Below are positions 35,512 to 44,708 of a stretch of DNA of 64,000 bases, in pieces. Source of the DNA: Dyadobacter diqingensis (lineage in GTDB: Bacteria; Bacteroidota; Bacteroidia; Cytophagales; Spirosomataceae); the NCBI RefSeq assembly GCF_024220585.1, contig NZ_JAMXKF010000003.1:124001-188000 (forward strand). The letters run 5' to 3'. Below the pieces are notes generated by a model. That model searched no databases and was not told the origin of the DNA. It saw only the letters and a program-made list of their open reading frames with translations. The position numbers and the translations under genes were made by a program. Numbering within the stretch: the stretch's first letter is position 1; the number at the start of each line of letters is the position of its first letter.

Positions 35512-35746
35512 TTTTTGACAGTCAAAGATTGTAAATGTAATTTAATGAATGTTCAGAAGAGGTGTTGCATCAACGTGGATATTTGAAGTTATTTATGAGA
35601 ATTTTCGCATAACTTACAGGTTATTAAACTGCTCAAACGCTCAAAATACCTTTTATACTAATTTATTTCTGAGCACGGCACTTTACAGTTAACTTTTCGA
35701 ACTCAATAATAAGTCCCTGATCAGAAATTTAGGCTAACGCGCTATT

Positions 35747-36988
35747 ATGAAACTTATACGGCAGATTTACGAGAGCTTCCGGTTTGCATGGCAGGCATTG
35801 CGATCCAATATCACCCGAACCACGCTGTCTCTACTCGGGGTAACGGTTGGTATTTTTGCGATCGTTGCTGTTTTTACCATCGTTGATTCGCTGGAAAAAA
35901 GTATCCGTGACAGTATGAGCGCGATTGGCGAAAAGGTTTTATATGTTCAAAAATGGCCCTGGGGTTTTGGTGGGGAATATCAGTGGTGGAAATATTTCCA
36001 ATGGCCGAGCCCATCGAACGCGGAGTACAAATATTTATACGATAATCTTGAAAACGCCAGCGCCGTGGCGGTGATGGATTTCAGAGGGAATATTACCCTG
36101 AAAAACGGATCAAGCAGTATTGATGCTTTGATCCAGGGTGTTTCTTATGAGTACAATCAGATTTCTGACGTACCTCTTGAAACCGGCCGTTATTTCATGC
36201 CGCTTGAAACAACCAATGCGCGTAATGTGGCTATCATCGGGGCCGATATTGCCGAGGCACTTTTTCCTAATCAGGTTGCGGAAGGAAAGGTTTTCAAACT
36301 CAATGGAGATAAATTCACAGTCATTGGGGTTCAGGTCAAAAAAGGAGAGAGCCTGGTTGACTTTGGGGGAAATCCCGACACAAAATGCCTGATCACCTAT
36401 GGGGCATTTGCAAAAATGTTCCAGTCTGGCAGACCCGATCCTGATATTGTCGTAAAGGGATTTGAGAATGATGAGGGAATGAAAGAGGTGGAAGCGGAAG
36501 TGATCGGGCTGATGCGGACCAAACGCGGGATTAAACCAAGGGAAGAAAATAATTTTTCGATCAACAGACCGGAAGCTGCGGCTCAGGCGGTATCGGGGCT
36601 ATTTGCCGTGTTATCGTTGGCGGGTTGGGTTATAGGTAGTTTTTCTATTCTGGTGGGTGGCTTTGGTATTGCCAATATTATGTTTGTTTCGGTAAAAGAA
36701 CGGACGAACCTGATCGGCATCCAGAAATCGCTTGGGGCAAAAAATTATTCAATTCTCTTTCAGTTTCTTTTTGAAGCCATCATGTTAAGTTTGGTGGGAG
36801 GGTTGGTTGGTATATTTCTTGTATACTTACTTTCTTTCATGCAATTGGGGACATTGGTGATTATTCTGACACCCGGAAATATAATGCTTGGCCTAGGGGT
36901 TTCCTGCGTTATCGGCATCCTTTCGGGGATTATTCCGGCTATGCTTGCAGCCCGCATGGATCCTGTAATTGCGATCCGGGCGAAGTAG
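35747..36988 (+). CDS. MacB-type ABC transporter permease
   Basis: Inner-membrane protein of 413 aa with the MacB/FtsX topology: a membrane segment near residues 25-45 (TLSLLGVTVGIFAIVAVFTI), a periplasmic domain (MacB_PCD) of about 240 residues, then three membrane segments at about 285-405, with the FtsX motif RTNLIGIQKSLGAKNY. No ABC ATPase is adjacent, so it must work with one encoded elsewhere. In this family such permeases act in export of peptides or in lipoprotein handling; the substrate is unknown. Confidence 0.9.
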   Translation: MKLIRQIYESFRFAWQALRSNITRTTLSLLGVTVGIFAIVAVFTIVDSLEKSIRDSMSAIGEKVLYVQKWPWGFGGEYQWWKYFQWPSPSNAEYKYLYDNLENASAVAVMDFRGNITLKNGSSSIDALIQGVSYEYNQISDVPLETGRYFMPLETTNARNVAIIGADIAEALFPNQVAEGKVFKLNGDKFTVIGVQVKKGESLVDFGGNPDTKCLITYGAFAKMFQSGRPDPDIVVKGFENDEGMKEVEAEVIGLMRTKRGIKPREENNFSINRPEAAAQAVSGLFAVLSLAGWVIGSFSILVGGFGIANIMFVSVKERTNLIGIQKSLGAKNYSILFQFLFEAIMLSLVGGLVGIFLVYLLSFMQLGTLVIILTPGNIMLGLGVSCVIGILSGIIPAMLAARMDPVIAIRAK

Positions 36989-37060
36989 GGAATAGGAAAA
37001 ATCATTCGGTTTTCCGAAGTTGCTTTAAAAATCACACATCTTTTAACTAACAAACTAATC

Positions 37061-37513
37061 ATGCGTAAATGGGTCATTCTCTTTGTACTCCTGGCAATTG
37101 TTTTCGGAGTCCTGTATTATTTAACTTTTGGTTATTACAGTGAAGGTAAGCGTGGCGGGTTTATCACACGGCTTAGCAATAAAGGATACGTTTTTAAAAC
37201 CTATGAAGGGGAGCTTAAAATGGGCGGCTTGTATGAAGGCGACGGCTCTTTGAATGCATCGGAATGGACGTTTTCAGTAAGCGGGAAAAATAAAGATGCG
37301 ATTTCGAAACTGGAAGAGGCTATTGCCAGTGGTCACCGGGTTTCATTGACTTATGAAGAAAAATTCTTTACACTTCCGTGGAACGGGGACACCAAGTTTT
37401 TTGTGACCAACGTAGAAGTTTTGGCAGGCGGAGCATCACAGCAAAACCCAACCAATTTCCCAAAAGTACAGCCAGAGCAGCCGACTGAGATTGATACGAC
37501 GAAGGCGCTTTAA
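37061..37513 (+). CDS. Membrane-anchored conserved Bacteroidota protein
   Basis: A 150-residue protein with one N-terminal membrane segment (WVILFVLLAIVFGVLYYLTF) and a compact periplasmic domain containing GYYSEGKRGGFITRLSNKGY and HRVSLTYEEKFFTLPWNGDT. A Pro/Gln-rich tail follows. Homologues are common in Bacteroidota and often mislabelled as 6-phosphogluconate dehydrogenase; no catalytic motif supports that. It lies 72 bases after the permease, with possible coexpression. Confidence 0.8.
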   Translation: MRKWVILFVLLAIVFGVLYYLTFGYYSEGKRGGFITRLSNKGYVFKTYEGELKMGGLYEGDGSLNASEWTFSVSGKNKDAISKLEEAIASGHRVSLTYEEKFFTLPWNGDTKFFVTNVEVLAGGASQQNPTNFPKVQPEQPTEIDTTKAL

Positions 37514-37525
37514 TTTTGAATGAGT

Positions 37526-37591
37526 GAATGATAGAATGATAGAATGTCGGATTGGGCCATCTTATTCACTCATGCTATCATTCTATCATTC
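37526..37591. repeat. Inverted repeat between convergent genes
   Basis: GAATGATAGAATGATAG at 37526-37542 is perfectly inverted at 37575-37591, with a 32-base loop, and each arm is itself a tandem of the 9-mer GAATGATAG. A further copy of GAGTGA/TCACTC extends the symmetry. It may act as a terminator or be a member of a dispersed intergenic repeat. Confidence 0.7.
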
Positions 37592-37599
37592 AAAATTAA

Positions 37600-37935
37600 T
37601 TATCCTCCCGCTTTCTTCGCTTTATATCCCTTCCCCACCAGCCAGGTAATCACTTTTTCGCGGTGATCGCCCTGGATCAGGATTTCTTCTTCTTTTACGG
37701 AGCCTCCGCTTCCGCATAATACTTTTATCTGTTTGCCAAGTGTTTCCAGGTCTGCGAGCGTGCCGATAAAGCCTTTCACAACGGTAATGACTTTTCCACC
37801 ACCTTTTCTATCCAGCCAGACACGCAAATCCTGCTGTGCCGGTGGTAATGTTTCTGCTTCATCCTGGCTTGAATCAGAATACTCAAAATCAGGATTGGTA
37901 GAATAAATGATTCCTGAGCGGTTCTTTTTAGACAT
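37600..37935 (-). CDS. SUI1/YciH-family translation factor
   Basis: Bacterial eIF1-like protein of 111 aa with the SUI1 core in the second half: LDRKGGGKVITVVKGFIGT, LCGSGGSVKEEEILIQGDHR and VITWLVGKGYKAKKAGG. It influences start-codon selection or non-canonical initiation; its in vivo role in bacteria is loosely defined. Follows the lipid kinase on the same strand with a 29-base gap. Confidence 0.92.
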   Translation of the reverse strand: MSKKNRSGIIYSTNPDFEYSDSSQDEAETLPPAQQDLRVWLDRKGGGKVITVVKGFIGTLADLETLGKQIKVLCGSGGSVKEEEILIQGDHREKVITWLVGKGYKAKKAGG

Positions 37936-37964
37936 AAGGAGATTGAGAATTGATTTATAGCGGG

Positions 37965-38840
37965 TTAAACGATAACCCTTAAACTTTTCGGTTTGATCTT
38001 GATTTCGATACGGTTTGTATCAAGTTGCAACGGCTCTCCATCGTAGTGTACCAAAGGCGGTTTCTCTGCTTCAACAACAGCTTCCTGCGCCATTTGGTAA
38101 GAGATATAGGTCGATGGTTTCAATTGTTTGGTGAAAAGCCGGTAGGTGAGGTTAGAGCCATACCATGTCGGAAACGGTTTAATGGTACAAATGTCCAGCA
38201 GTCCGTCAAACAAACTGGCCTGCGGAGCCACCCAGGCGTTGTTTCCAAACTGTCCCGCGTTTGCAAATGAAAGTGAGAACACCTCGATTTGTTTTCCGTT
38301 CAGCTTGTAGGTCTGAGGTTTATAATTCCAGTATGATTTCAGCGAAACACTTACATAGGTAGCCAGTCCACGCGAATTTTGCTGACTGAACAAATAACCT
38401 ACATAAGCATCGAACCCCATTCCGGCCGTGCAAAAAAATGGAATCCCGTTCAGTTCTGCGCTATCGATGGTGTTAACAGAACCCGAAATAAGCTGTTTCA
38501 GGCCGGCATCCAGTGTCAGCGGTAAGCCTAAATGACGCGCCAGACCGTTTCCTGATCCCAGTGCAAGTATTCCCAGCGGGGTCGAGCGGTTCACGAGCGC
38601 TTTGGCTACTTCATTGACTGTTCCGTCGCCACCTACGGCTACAACAGCCTTCCAGTTTTGTTTGTCTATATTTTCGTTAACCAGTTTTGTGGCGTGCCCT
38701 CTTCCCTCAGTAAAGATAATTTGTGATTGTCCACCGCTCTTTTCTACAAAGGATTCAATGGCCTGGGAAATCTTTTCAGGTTGCTGTCCGATGGAAGTGC
38801 CTGAACTTGGGTTAATGATAAATAAATAAGAGTCAGCCAC
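37965..38840 (-). CDS. Diacylglycerol kinase-like lipid kinase (YegS/BmrU type)
   Basis: Phosphorylates a membrane lipid alcohol with ATP. The 291-residue protein has the DAGK catalytic motifs FIINPSSG, VGGDGTVNEVAKAL and LALGSGNGLARHL, and HYDGEPLQLD in the C-terminal beta domain. It starts with GTG (38840), directly three bases after a 39-residue membrane-protein gene, a likely operon. The lipid substrate (diacylglycerol, phosphatidylglycerol, sphingoid base) is not determined; Bacteroidota may use such kinases on sphingoid bases. Confidence 0.92.
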   Translation of the reverse strand: MADSYLFIINPSSGTSIGQQPEKISQAIESFVEKSGGQSQIIFTEGRGHATKLVNENIDKQNWKAVVAVGGDGTVNEVAKALVNRSTPLGILALGSGNGLARHLGLPLTLDAGLKQLISGSVNTIDSAELNGIPFFCTAGMGFDAYVGYLFSQQNSRGLATYVSVSLKSYWNYKPQTYKLNGKQIEVFSLSFANAGQFGNNAWVAPQASLFDGLLDICTIKPFPTWYGSNLTYRLFTKQLKPSTYISYQMAQEAVVEAEKPPLVHYDGEPLQLDTNRIEIKIKPKSLRVIV

Positions 38841-38843
38841 GGG

Positions 38844-38963
38844 TTAAGCGAAAAATAAGAAGAGAATGCCTATGAAAATGATTATGAAAAGATAGTACAA
38901 GCCATCGATAAAGGGATATTTTTGCCGATCCAGCCGTTTAAATATATCATCAAATTTGCTCAT
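38844..38963 (-). CDS. Small single-span membrane protein (39 aa)
   Basis: A 40-codon frame from ATG at 38963 to TAA at 38844. The product starts MSKFDDIFKRLDRQKYPF, an amphipathic charged stretch, then one transmembrane helix (LYYLFIIIFIGILFLFFA). The stop lies three bases before the GTG of the lipid kinase, so the two are likely translationally coupled. The composition is strongly protein-like. No family is recognised; a regulatory subunit or anchor for the kinase is possible by position. Confidence 0.7.
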   Translation of the reverse strand: MSKFDDIFKRLDRQKYPFIDGLYYLFIIIFIGILFLFFA

Positions 38964-39084
38964 AAAACCAGTTGGTTTATTTTAAATATCGCTTGCGGAC
39001 TTAAATACCGCCAAATATCTTTCAGAAAGAATCTTTACTGTATCTTTAAACGAAAGAAACATTTTACAAAAATCCGTAAAAAAT

Positions 39085-39516
39085 ATGAGAAACTGTCTGT
39101 TAACGCTATTTCTATTATCCATCAGCTGTTTTGCCATGGCGCAGTCAAAAGCGGACCGCGATGAAATTTATGCCATCCTGAACCGTCAGAACGGCGACTG
39201 GAACAAGGGTGATGTTAAATCTTTCATGCATGGATACTGGGAATCCGATTCTCTGATGTTTGTCGGGAAGGCTGGCGTAACCTACGGTTATAATAAAACA
39301 TACGAGAATTATCTGAAACGTTATCCGGACCGTGCCTCTATGGGAACCCTCAAATTTGAGTTCGTCAATCTGACTTTTCCGGCAAAGGACGTCGCTTTTT
39401 TGGTAGGTAAATGGCATCTTACCCGCCCGGAAAAAGGAGATATCGGCGGACATTATACCTTACTATGGAAAAAAATGAAGGGAAAGTGGGTCATCGTTTG
39501 TGATCATTCCAGCTAA
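39085..39516 (+). CDS. Secreted SnoaL/DUF4440-like (NTF2-fold) protein
   Basis: 143 aa with a signal peptide (LLTLFLLSISCFAMAQ) and an NTF2-fold region: IYAILNRQNGDWNKGDVKSF, HYTLLWKKMKGKWVIVCDHS. The C-terminal KGKWVIVCDHS is characteristic of DUF4440/SnoaL-like domains. It is probably a periplasmic small-molecule-binding protein; no specific reaction is indicated. Confidence 0.85.
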   Translation: MRNCLLTLFLLSISCFAMAQSKADRDEIYAILNRQNGDWNKGDVKSFMHGYWESDSLMFVGKAGVTYGYNKTYENYLKRYPDRASMGTLKFEFVNLTFPAKDVAFLVGKWHLTRPEKGDIGGHYTLLWKKMKGKWVIVCDHSS

Positions 39517-39547
39517 TCCCACATTTATTGACTCTATCTAAAATTCA

Positions 39548-40738
39548 ATGGCAGAACATAAAAAGAAGTTAAACCCGAACGGAGGCAAAGAAAGTAAAAT
39601 CAGGAAGGTACTGGTTAACCCGATCAAAGATCTGGCCGATACAGGGCGCTTATCAGGCATTCTCCTGCTGGTCGCTACGGCAATCTCGCTGATATGGGCG
39701 AATATGGAAACCGGAGAGACCTATATCGCTTTTTGGCATCAGGAATTACACATTGGCCCGCTGGAAAAAAGTGTTGAACATTGGGTCAACGATGGGCTTA
39801 TGGTGATCTTTTTCTTTTTTGTGGGGCTTGAAATCAAACGTGAGGTGCTGGGCGGAGAACTTGCCTCGGTACAGAAAGCATTGTTGCCATCATTGGCTGC
39901 GCTGGGTGGTGTAATGGTGCCGGCCATTATCTATTTTTCATTAAACAGGACAGGGCCTTCGTCTCATGGATGGGCTATTCCAACGGCTACGGATATTGCT
40001 TTTTCACTGGGTATTATGTCTCTTCTGGGCGACCGCGTTCCTTTTAGTTTAAAAGTATTTTTGACGGCATTGGCGGTGATTGACGACTTGATCGCGGTGT
40101 TGATTATTGCCGTTTTTTATACCTCCAACATTCAAACGGATATGCTTTTGTATGCCGGATGCGTTTTGCTGGTTTTGTGTTTGCTGAATTATTTCAAGGT
40201 AGAGTCGACGATCTGGTATCTGATACCCGGGGCGATCCTTTGGTATTTCGTCCTTAAATCGGGTATTCATGCGACCATTGCCGGTGTTTTACTGGCAGTT
40301 ACGATTCCGCTGCATAAAATAAGCAAGCTGGAGCACGCACTTCATGAGCCGGTGAACTATTTGATCATGCCGGTTTTTGCACTGGCCAATACTGCCATTA
40401 TCCTTCCGGGGGACATTTCAGGACTATTGGTTTCAAACCTGAGTTTTGGGGTTATTCTTGGCCTTGTTATTGGAAAGCCTTTAGGCATCGTCGGAATGTC
40501 CTGGCTTGCGGTTAAAGTGAAGCTGGCCAGTTTGCCAAAAGGATTAAACTGGAAACATATCACAGGACTGGGTTTTACCGCCGGTATCGGTTTTACCATG
40601 TCCATATTTATAGCATCGCTTTCTTTCAAAGATCTTGACCTGCAAAACAGCGCCAAGATCGCAATCATGGTGGGAACCACGCTTTCAGCGCTTATTGGTC
40701 TGGTTTGGTTGAGCCAAATCGGAAATAGAACGGTCTGA
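39548..40738 (+). CDS. nhaA: Na+/H+ antiporter NhaA
   Basis: Inner-membrane antiporter that exports sodium in exchange for protons. At 396 aa with about twelve membrane segments it matches NhaA. Markers are EIKREVLGGELA, PTATDIAFSLG with the transport Asp, and the adjacent pair AVIDDLIAVLIIA (equivalent to Asp163/Asp164 of E. coli NhaA). A charged N-terminal tail precedes. A hairpin terminator follows the gene. Confidence 0.95.
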   Translation: MAEHKKKLNPNGGKESKIRKVLVNPIKDLADTGRLSGILLLVATAISLIWANMETGETYIAFWHQELHIGPLEKSVEHWVNDGLMVIFFFFVGLEIKREVLGGELASVQKALLPSLAALGGVMVPAIIYFSLNRTGPSSHGWAIPTATDIAFSLGIMSLLGDRVPFSLKVFLTALAVIDDLIAVLIIAVFYTSNIQTDMLLYAGCVLLVLCLLNYFKVESTIWYLIPGAILWYFVLKSGIHATIAGVLLAVTIPLHKISKLEHALHEPVNYLIMPVFALANTAIILPGDISGLLVSNLSFGVILGLVIGKPLGIVGMSWLAVKVKLASLPKGLNWKHITGLGFTAGIGFTMSIFIASLSFKDLDLQNSAKIAIMVGTTLSALIGLVWLSQIGNRTV

Positions 40739-40766
40739 AATTCAATTGCGCAATGTTATTTAAATG

Positions 40767-40800
40767 AAAAGACCCGGCCTGAAAGCAAGCCGGGTCTTTT
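40767..40800. terminator. Terminator of nhaA
   Basis: AAAAGACCCGGC (40767-40778) pairs with GCCGGGTCTTTT (40789-40800), 10-base loop; sits between convergent nhaA and the lipoprotein gene and can serve both. Confidence 0.9.
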
Positions 40801-40818
40801 GCGTATCCTTCAAATATC

Positions 40819-41301
40819 TTACAATCTCTTCAATGACAAAATTGCATTTACTGCGGCACCGCTTCCGGTTGTATTTGTATTGACAGTGATTTTCATGTCA
40901 TTCGTGTTCTGAACCAGGGCGAAAGTGTTGCTTGTTGATCCGTTTGTTATGGTCAGTTTGCCTGTTTCTACTTTCCATTTCGTATCACCTTCAATTTTGA
41001 TGAAACTGCCAATCAGTGTTACAGCCGCAGGACAGTCAGAAAGAGCTACTTTGTTATCGTTGGTAAATTTAAATTTCAGGCTGTAAATACAAGGAGCCAA
41101 GCCAGGCAATAAAGCGATTTCAGGAAGTGTACCTGATGTTTCAGGTGTTATGGCAGTTAATTGCCAGGTACCTACAATTTCATTGTTATCAACCGGTGTT
41201 GTGTTGTTATCATCGTCGTCATCTTTACAGCCAACGAATACAAACGCCACCAGCAGGAAGGAAAAAAATGCAGTTTTTCTTAAAAGGTCAAAAATTTTCA
41301 T
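40819..41301 (-). CDS. Lipocalin-like surface lipoprotein
   Basis: 160-aa lipoprotein: signal peptide ending in the lipobox FVGC, followed by KDDDDDNN. The acidic run right after the cysteine fits the Bacteroidota lipoprotein export signal, so surface display is likely. The rest (NEIVGTWQLTAITPE, YSLKFKFTNDNKVALSDC, LTITNGSTSNTF) is a beta-barrel resembling lipocalin-like domain proteins. The ligand is unknown. Confidence 0.85.
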   Translation of the reverse strand: MKIFDLLRKTAFFSFLLVAFVFVGCKDDDDDNNTTPVDNNEIVGTWQLTAITPETSGTLPEIALLPGLAPCIYSLKFKFTNDNKVALSDCPAAVTLIGSFIKIEGDTKWKVETGKLTITNGSTSNTFALVQNTNDMKITVNTNTTGSGAAVNAILSLKRL

Positions 41302-41342
41302 AGCGAAAGGTAGTTAATGATTAAGATCTGATATTCAAACAT

Positions 41343-41376
41343 CAAACTTACGCGAAAAATTGTCCTGATTGACAAA
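41343..41376 (-). promoter_or_regulatory. Promoter of the lipocalin-like lipoprotein gene
   Basis: On the minus strand, TTTG (41376-41373), 22-base spacer, TAAGTTTG (41350-41343): both boxes match the Bacteroidota consensus. The expected start of transcription is about 35 bases before the ATG at 41301. Confidence 0.6.
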
Positions 41377-41413
41377 TTAAGACGTTTTCAGTGCTAAAAT
41401 TGAGTTAAGGGTA

Positions 41414-42406
41414 TTAAATCCGGTTTTTGAAGAAAAATTCGAGCAAACGTTCTGCTGCGGCCACAGGAAGTTCCCGGCCTTCGGAAACCGATTTTTCCGT
41501 GGTTTTAACTGCTTTTTTTAAAATGCTATTTTCATAAAACTGCTCTTCCAATGTCTGCCGGATATGATCGTGCATCCATTCCAGGTTTTGATTCCTGCGG
41601 TTTTGATCAAAATAGCCGTTTTGCAAAGTCGTCTCCTGATACTTTCGGATCAGCTCCCAAAGCGCAGCGATACCCGTTCCTTCCAAAGCAGAGCAGGTCA
41701 GTACCTGCGTATCTACGCCGGATTCGGGTTTAGGAAAGAGATGAAGCGCATTCCGGTATTCTCCAACCGCCTGTTCGGCCAACACCTGATTCATGCCATC
41801 TGCCTTATTAATCGCTACCGCGTCTGCCATTTCCATAATTCCCTTTTTTATACCCTGAAGTTCGTCGCCAGCTCCTGCCAGCATCAGCAGCAAAAAAAAG
41901 TCGCTCATACCCCTTACGAGGGTTTCGGACTGTCCGACACCGACCGTTTCGATGATGATGACTTCGTAACCGGCTGCTTCGCAAAGTAAGATTGTTTCAC
42001 GCGTATTTTTAGCAACGCCGCCCAAAGACGGCCCGGCAGCGGATGGACGGATATAAGCAAGCGGATCATGAGCGAGATTTTCCATCCGTGTTTTGTCGGC
42101 AAGAATGCTGCCACCGGATTTTTTGCTGCTTGGATCAATACTGAGGACGGCAATCTTCATACCCAAACCGGTAACATGCCGGCCGAAAGCTTCGATAAAA
42201 GTACTTTTTCCAACGCCAGGTACTCCGCTGATCCCGATTCTCAATGACTTGCCGGTAAAAGGCAGGATATTTTCCAGTACTTTTTTAGCCAGAGCCCGGT
42301 CGTTTTTGAGCCTGCTTTCAGTCAGTGTAATTGCGCGGCTCAGAATAATCCGGTCGCCGGAAAGGATACCTGCTGTGTAAGCTTCAACAGTGAGGCGCTG
42401 GCGCAT
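41414..42406 (-). CDS. meaB: MeaB-type GTPase, chaperone of methylmalonyl-CoA mutase
   Basis: G3E-type GTPase that protects and reloads the B12 cofactor of methylmalonyl-CoA mutase. The protein has 330 aa. Walker A is GVPGVGKST, with switch AVLSIDPSSKKSGGSILADK and the base-recognition NKAD, in DAVAINKADGMN. The ATG at 42406 is preferred over 42460. The mutase genes are not in the window. Confidence 0.93.
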   Translation of the reverse strand: MRQRLTVEAYTAGILSGDRIILSRAITLTESRLKNDRALAKKVLENILPFTGKSLRIGISGVPGVGKSTFIEAFGRHVTGLGMKIAVLSIDPSSKKSGGSILADKTRMENLAHDPLAYIRPSAAGPSLGGVAKNTRETILLCEAAGYEVIIIETVGVGQSETLVRGMSDFFLLLMLAGAGDELQGIKKGIMEMADAVAINKADGMNQVLAEQAVGEYRNALHLFPKPESGVDTQVLTCSALEGTGIAALWELIRKYQETTLQNGYFDQNRRNQNLEWMHDHIRQTLEEQFYENSILKKAVKTTEKSVSEGRELPVAAAERLLEFFFKNRI

Positions 42407-42524
42407 GGAGTGGATTTTTGTGAAAAAAGCAAGTTTGTAAAATTCGCCAATCAATAGCAATAATGAAACTTTTTAGAGTAAAAAGGCGAAAAGCTGTATA
42501 TTGTTCGTTTACAAATTCATATTT

Positions 42525-42532
42525 TACTTTTC
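42525..42532 (+). promoter_or_regulatory. Possible -7 box near the M1 metallopeptidase start
   Basis: TACTTTTC at 42525-42532 is one base from TAnnTTTG, with TTGT at 42501-42504 as a plausible -33 box (20-base spacer). It favours the ATG at 42543 and would give a very short leader. Confidence 0.3.
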
Positions 42533-42542
42533 AATAATACGA

Positions 42543-44537
42543 ATGAAGATCTTATCCAATCGCTTATGGGTTATGGCCATATGGTGCCTGAGCTCCCTAA
42601 GTGTTTTCGCTCAGGAAGCGGAGAAGCCCAAGTACGATGCGCACGTGCTTTTCCATCCCTTGTTTAATTTCCAGCCTGGAAGTGAATATCGTACAGGAAG
42701 TGGCGCGCCGGGCCCAAGTTACTGGCAAAACCGGGCAGATTATAAGATTAATGTCGCGCTAAATGAAGCAGAAGGCACCATTAGCGGAGATGTAGAAATC
42801 ACTTACAAAAATAACAGTCCTGAAGCACTGGAATTTATCTGGCTTCAATTGGACCAGAATTCTTTCAACACCGAGTCCCGCGGTGGTAAAACGACTTCAA
42901 TAACCGGAGGAAGATTTGGGAACATTGGTTTTAATGGCGGTGATGCCATTAAGTCGGTGTCAGTGCAGCAGGGAAAAGATAAGGCTGTTGATGCGAATTA
43001 TATCATCAACGACACGCGTATGCAAATCCGCCTGGCCAATGCGGTAAAATCGAACGGTGATATCATCAAAATTAAAATTGCCTATTCTTTCAAAATTCCT
43101 GAATACGGATCAGACCGGATGGGAACGCTTGAAACCAAAAACGGAATTGTGTATGAAATGGCGCAGTGGTATCCGCGTGTAGCTGTTTTCGACGATATCG
43201 AAGGCTGGAACGTATTGCCATACCTTGGTGCAGGCGAGTTTTATCTGGAATATGGTGACTTTGAATATGCAGTTACTGTACCCTGGGACCATATTGTTGT
43301 AGGTTCGGGCGAATTGCTTAACCCTGCGGAAGTGCTTACAGCGGAACAAAGAAAACGTTTGGCTGATGCTGCCAAAAGCGATCAGACAGTGATGATCCGT
43401 ACGGCTGAAGAGGTTACAAATCCGGCTTCACGCCCAAAACAGTCAGGTACGTTAACGTGGAAATTCCGTTGCGTTCAGGCACGTGATATCGCATGGGCGA
43501 GCTCAAAAGCGTTCGTTTGGGATGCAGCACGCATGAATTTGCCCAATGGAAAAATAGCTTTGGCGCAGTCGGCATATCCTGCCGAAGATGGCGGAAAAGA
43601 TGGCTGGGGCCGCTCGACCGAATATGTAAAGGGGTGTATCGAGTTTTACTCCAACTACATTCATGAATATACTTACCCGGTTGCTACCAACGTAGCCGGA
43701 ATTGTGGGTGGAATGGAGTATCCGGGTATTGTTTTTTGCAGCAGTAAAAGCCGCAAGGACGATCTTTGGGGCGTTACCGACCATGAATTTGGCCATAACT
43801 GGTTCCCGATGATCGTGGGAAGTAATGAACGTAAGTACGCCTGGATGGATGAAGGTTTTAATACATTCATCAATTTCCTATCGGGAGATAACTTTAATAA
43901 TGGTGAATTTAAGGATAGTCAGATGAATGACCTGCACCGTCTGGCACCGATCATTTTCCGTGACAATGCAGATCCGGTAATGACGATTCCTGATGTGGTT
44001 CAGGCTTCCAATCTGGGATGGGAAGCTTATTACAAACCTGCTTTGGGTTTAAAAATGTTACGTGAGCAAGTTTTGGGCAAAGACCGCTTCGACTACGCTT
44101 TCCATCTTTACGTAAAACGCTGGGCGTTTAAACACCCTACACCTTATGATTTCTTCCGTACCATCGAAGACGCAGCGGGAGAAGATCTGGGCTGGTTCTG
44201 GAAAGGATGGTTCTTTGAAAATTACAAACTGGACCAGAGCGTGAAAGATGTTGCTTATATCGAGCAAAATCCACAGAAGGGTTCTATCATCACGATTGAA
44301 AACCTTGACCAGTGGGCGATGCCTGCCAAAGTGGATGTGGAAGAAATCAGCGGTAAAAAGACGCGTGTTGAATTGCCTGTGGAGATCTGGCAGCGCGGCG
44401 GTAAATGGACTTTCCGTGTGGAAACGCAACAGCCGCTTAAATCTGTGACGATCGATCCTGATCATCAGCTTCCGGATATCAATCCTCAAAACAATAGCTG
44501 GAAACCTGTTAAGTATCCTGTTTCGGAAACAAATTAG
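42543..44537 (+). CDS. M1-family (gluzincin) secreted metallopeptidase
   Basis: 664-aa zinc aminopeptidase-like enzyme with a signal peptide ([16 protein letters not shown]). Zinc site: [10 protein letters not shown] then the second ligand Glu in [14 protein letters not shown] 18 residues on. In place of the classical GAMEN exopeptidase motif there is GGMEYPG. The frame also opens at 42501; the ATG at 42543 is directly before the signal peptide. Many Bacteroidota carry such periplasmic peptidases for peptide use. Confidence 0.92.
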   Translation: MKILSNRLWVMAIWCLSSLSVFAQEAEKPKYDAHVLFHPLFNFQPGSEYRTGSGAPGPSYWQNRADYKINVALNEAEGTISGDVEITYKNNSPEALEFIWLQLDQNSFNTESRGGKTTSITGGRFGNIGFNGGDAIKSVSVQQGKDKAVDANYIINDTRMQIRLANAVKSNGDIIKIKIAYSFKIPEYGSDRMGTLETKNGIVYEMAQWYPRVAVFDDIEGWNVLPYLGAGEFYLEYGDFEYAVTVPWDHIVVGSGELLNPAEVLTAEQRKRLADAAKSDQTVMIRTAEEVTNPASRPKQSGTLTWKFRCVQARDIAWASSKAFVWDAARMNLPNGKIALAQSAYPAEDGGKDGWGRSTEYVKGCIEFYSNYIHEYTYPVATNVAGIVGGMEYPGIVFCSSKSRKDDLWGVTDHEFGHNWFPMIVGSNERKYAWMDEGFNTFINFLSGDNFNNGEFKDSQMNDLHRLAPIIFRDNADPVMTIPDVVQASNLGWEAYYKPALGLKMLREQVLGKDRFDYAFHLYVKRWAFKHPTPYDFFRTIEDAAGEDLGWFWKGWFFENYKLDQSVKDVAYIEQNPQKGSIITIENLDQWAMPAKVDVEEISGKKTRVELPVEIWQRGGKWTFRVETQQPLKSVTIDPDHQLPDINPQNNSWKPVKYPVSETN

Positions 44538-44610
44538 AGGTTGTCGGCAGTCGGCGTTCAGCGTCAAAACTCTTTTTCGGATGATATCCGTCGATTGCCA
44601 ACCCGAAATG

Positions 44611-44659
44611 AAAAGCCTTTCAAATTTGACTCAATGCCAAATTTGAAAGGCTTTTTATT
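44611..44659. terminator. Terminator between M1 peptidase and KAS III genes
   Basis: Perfect 18-base stem: AAAAGCCTTTCAAATTTG (44611-44628) and CAAATTTGAAAGGCTTTT (44638-44655) with a 9-base loop and T-run. Convergent genes use it from both sides. Confidence 0.92.
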
Positions 44660-44708
44660 TAACCGCCGTTAACCGAAAGCCGATTGCCGACCGACGATTG
44701 CAATTTTA

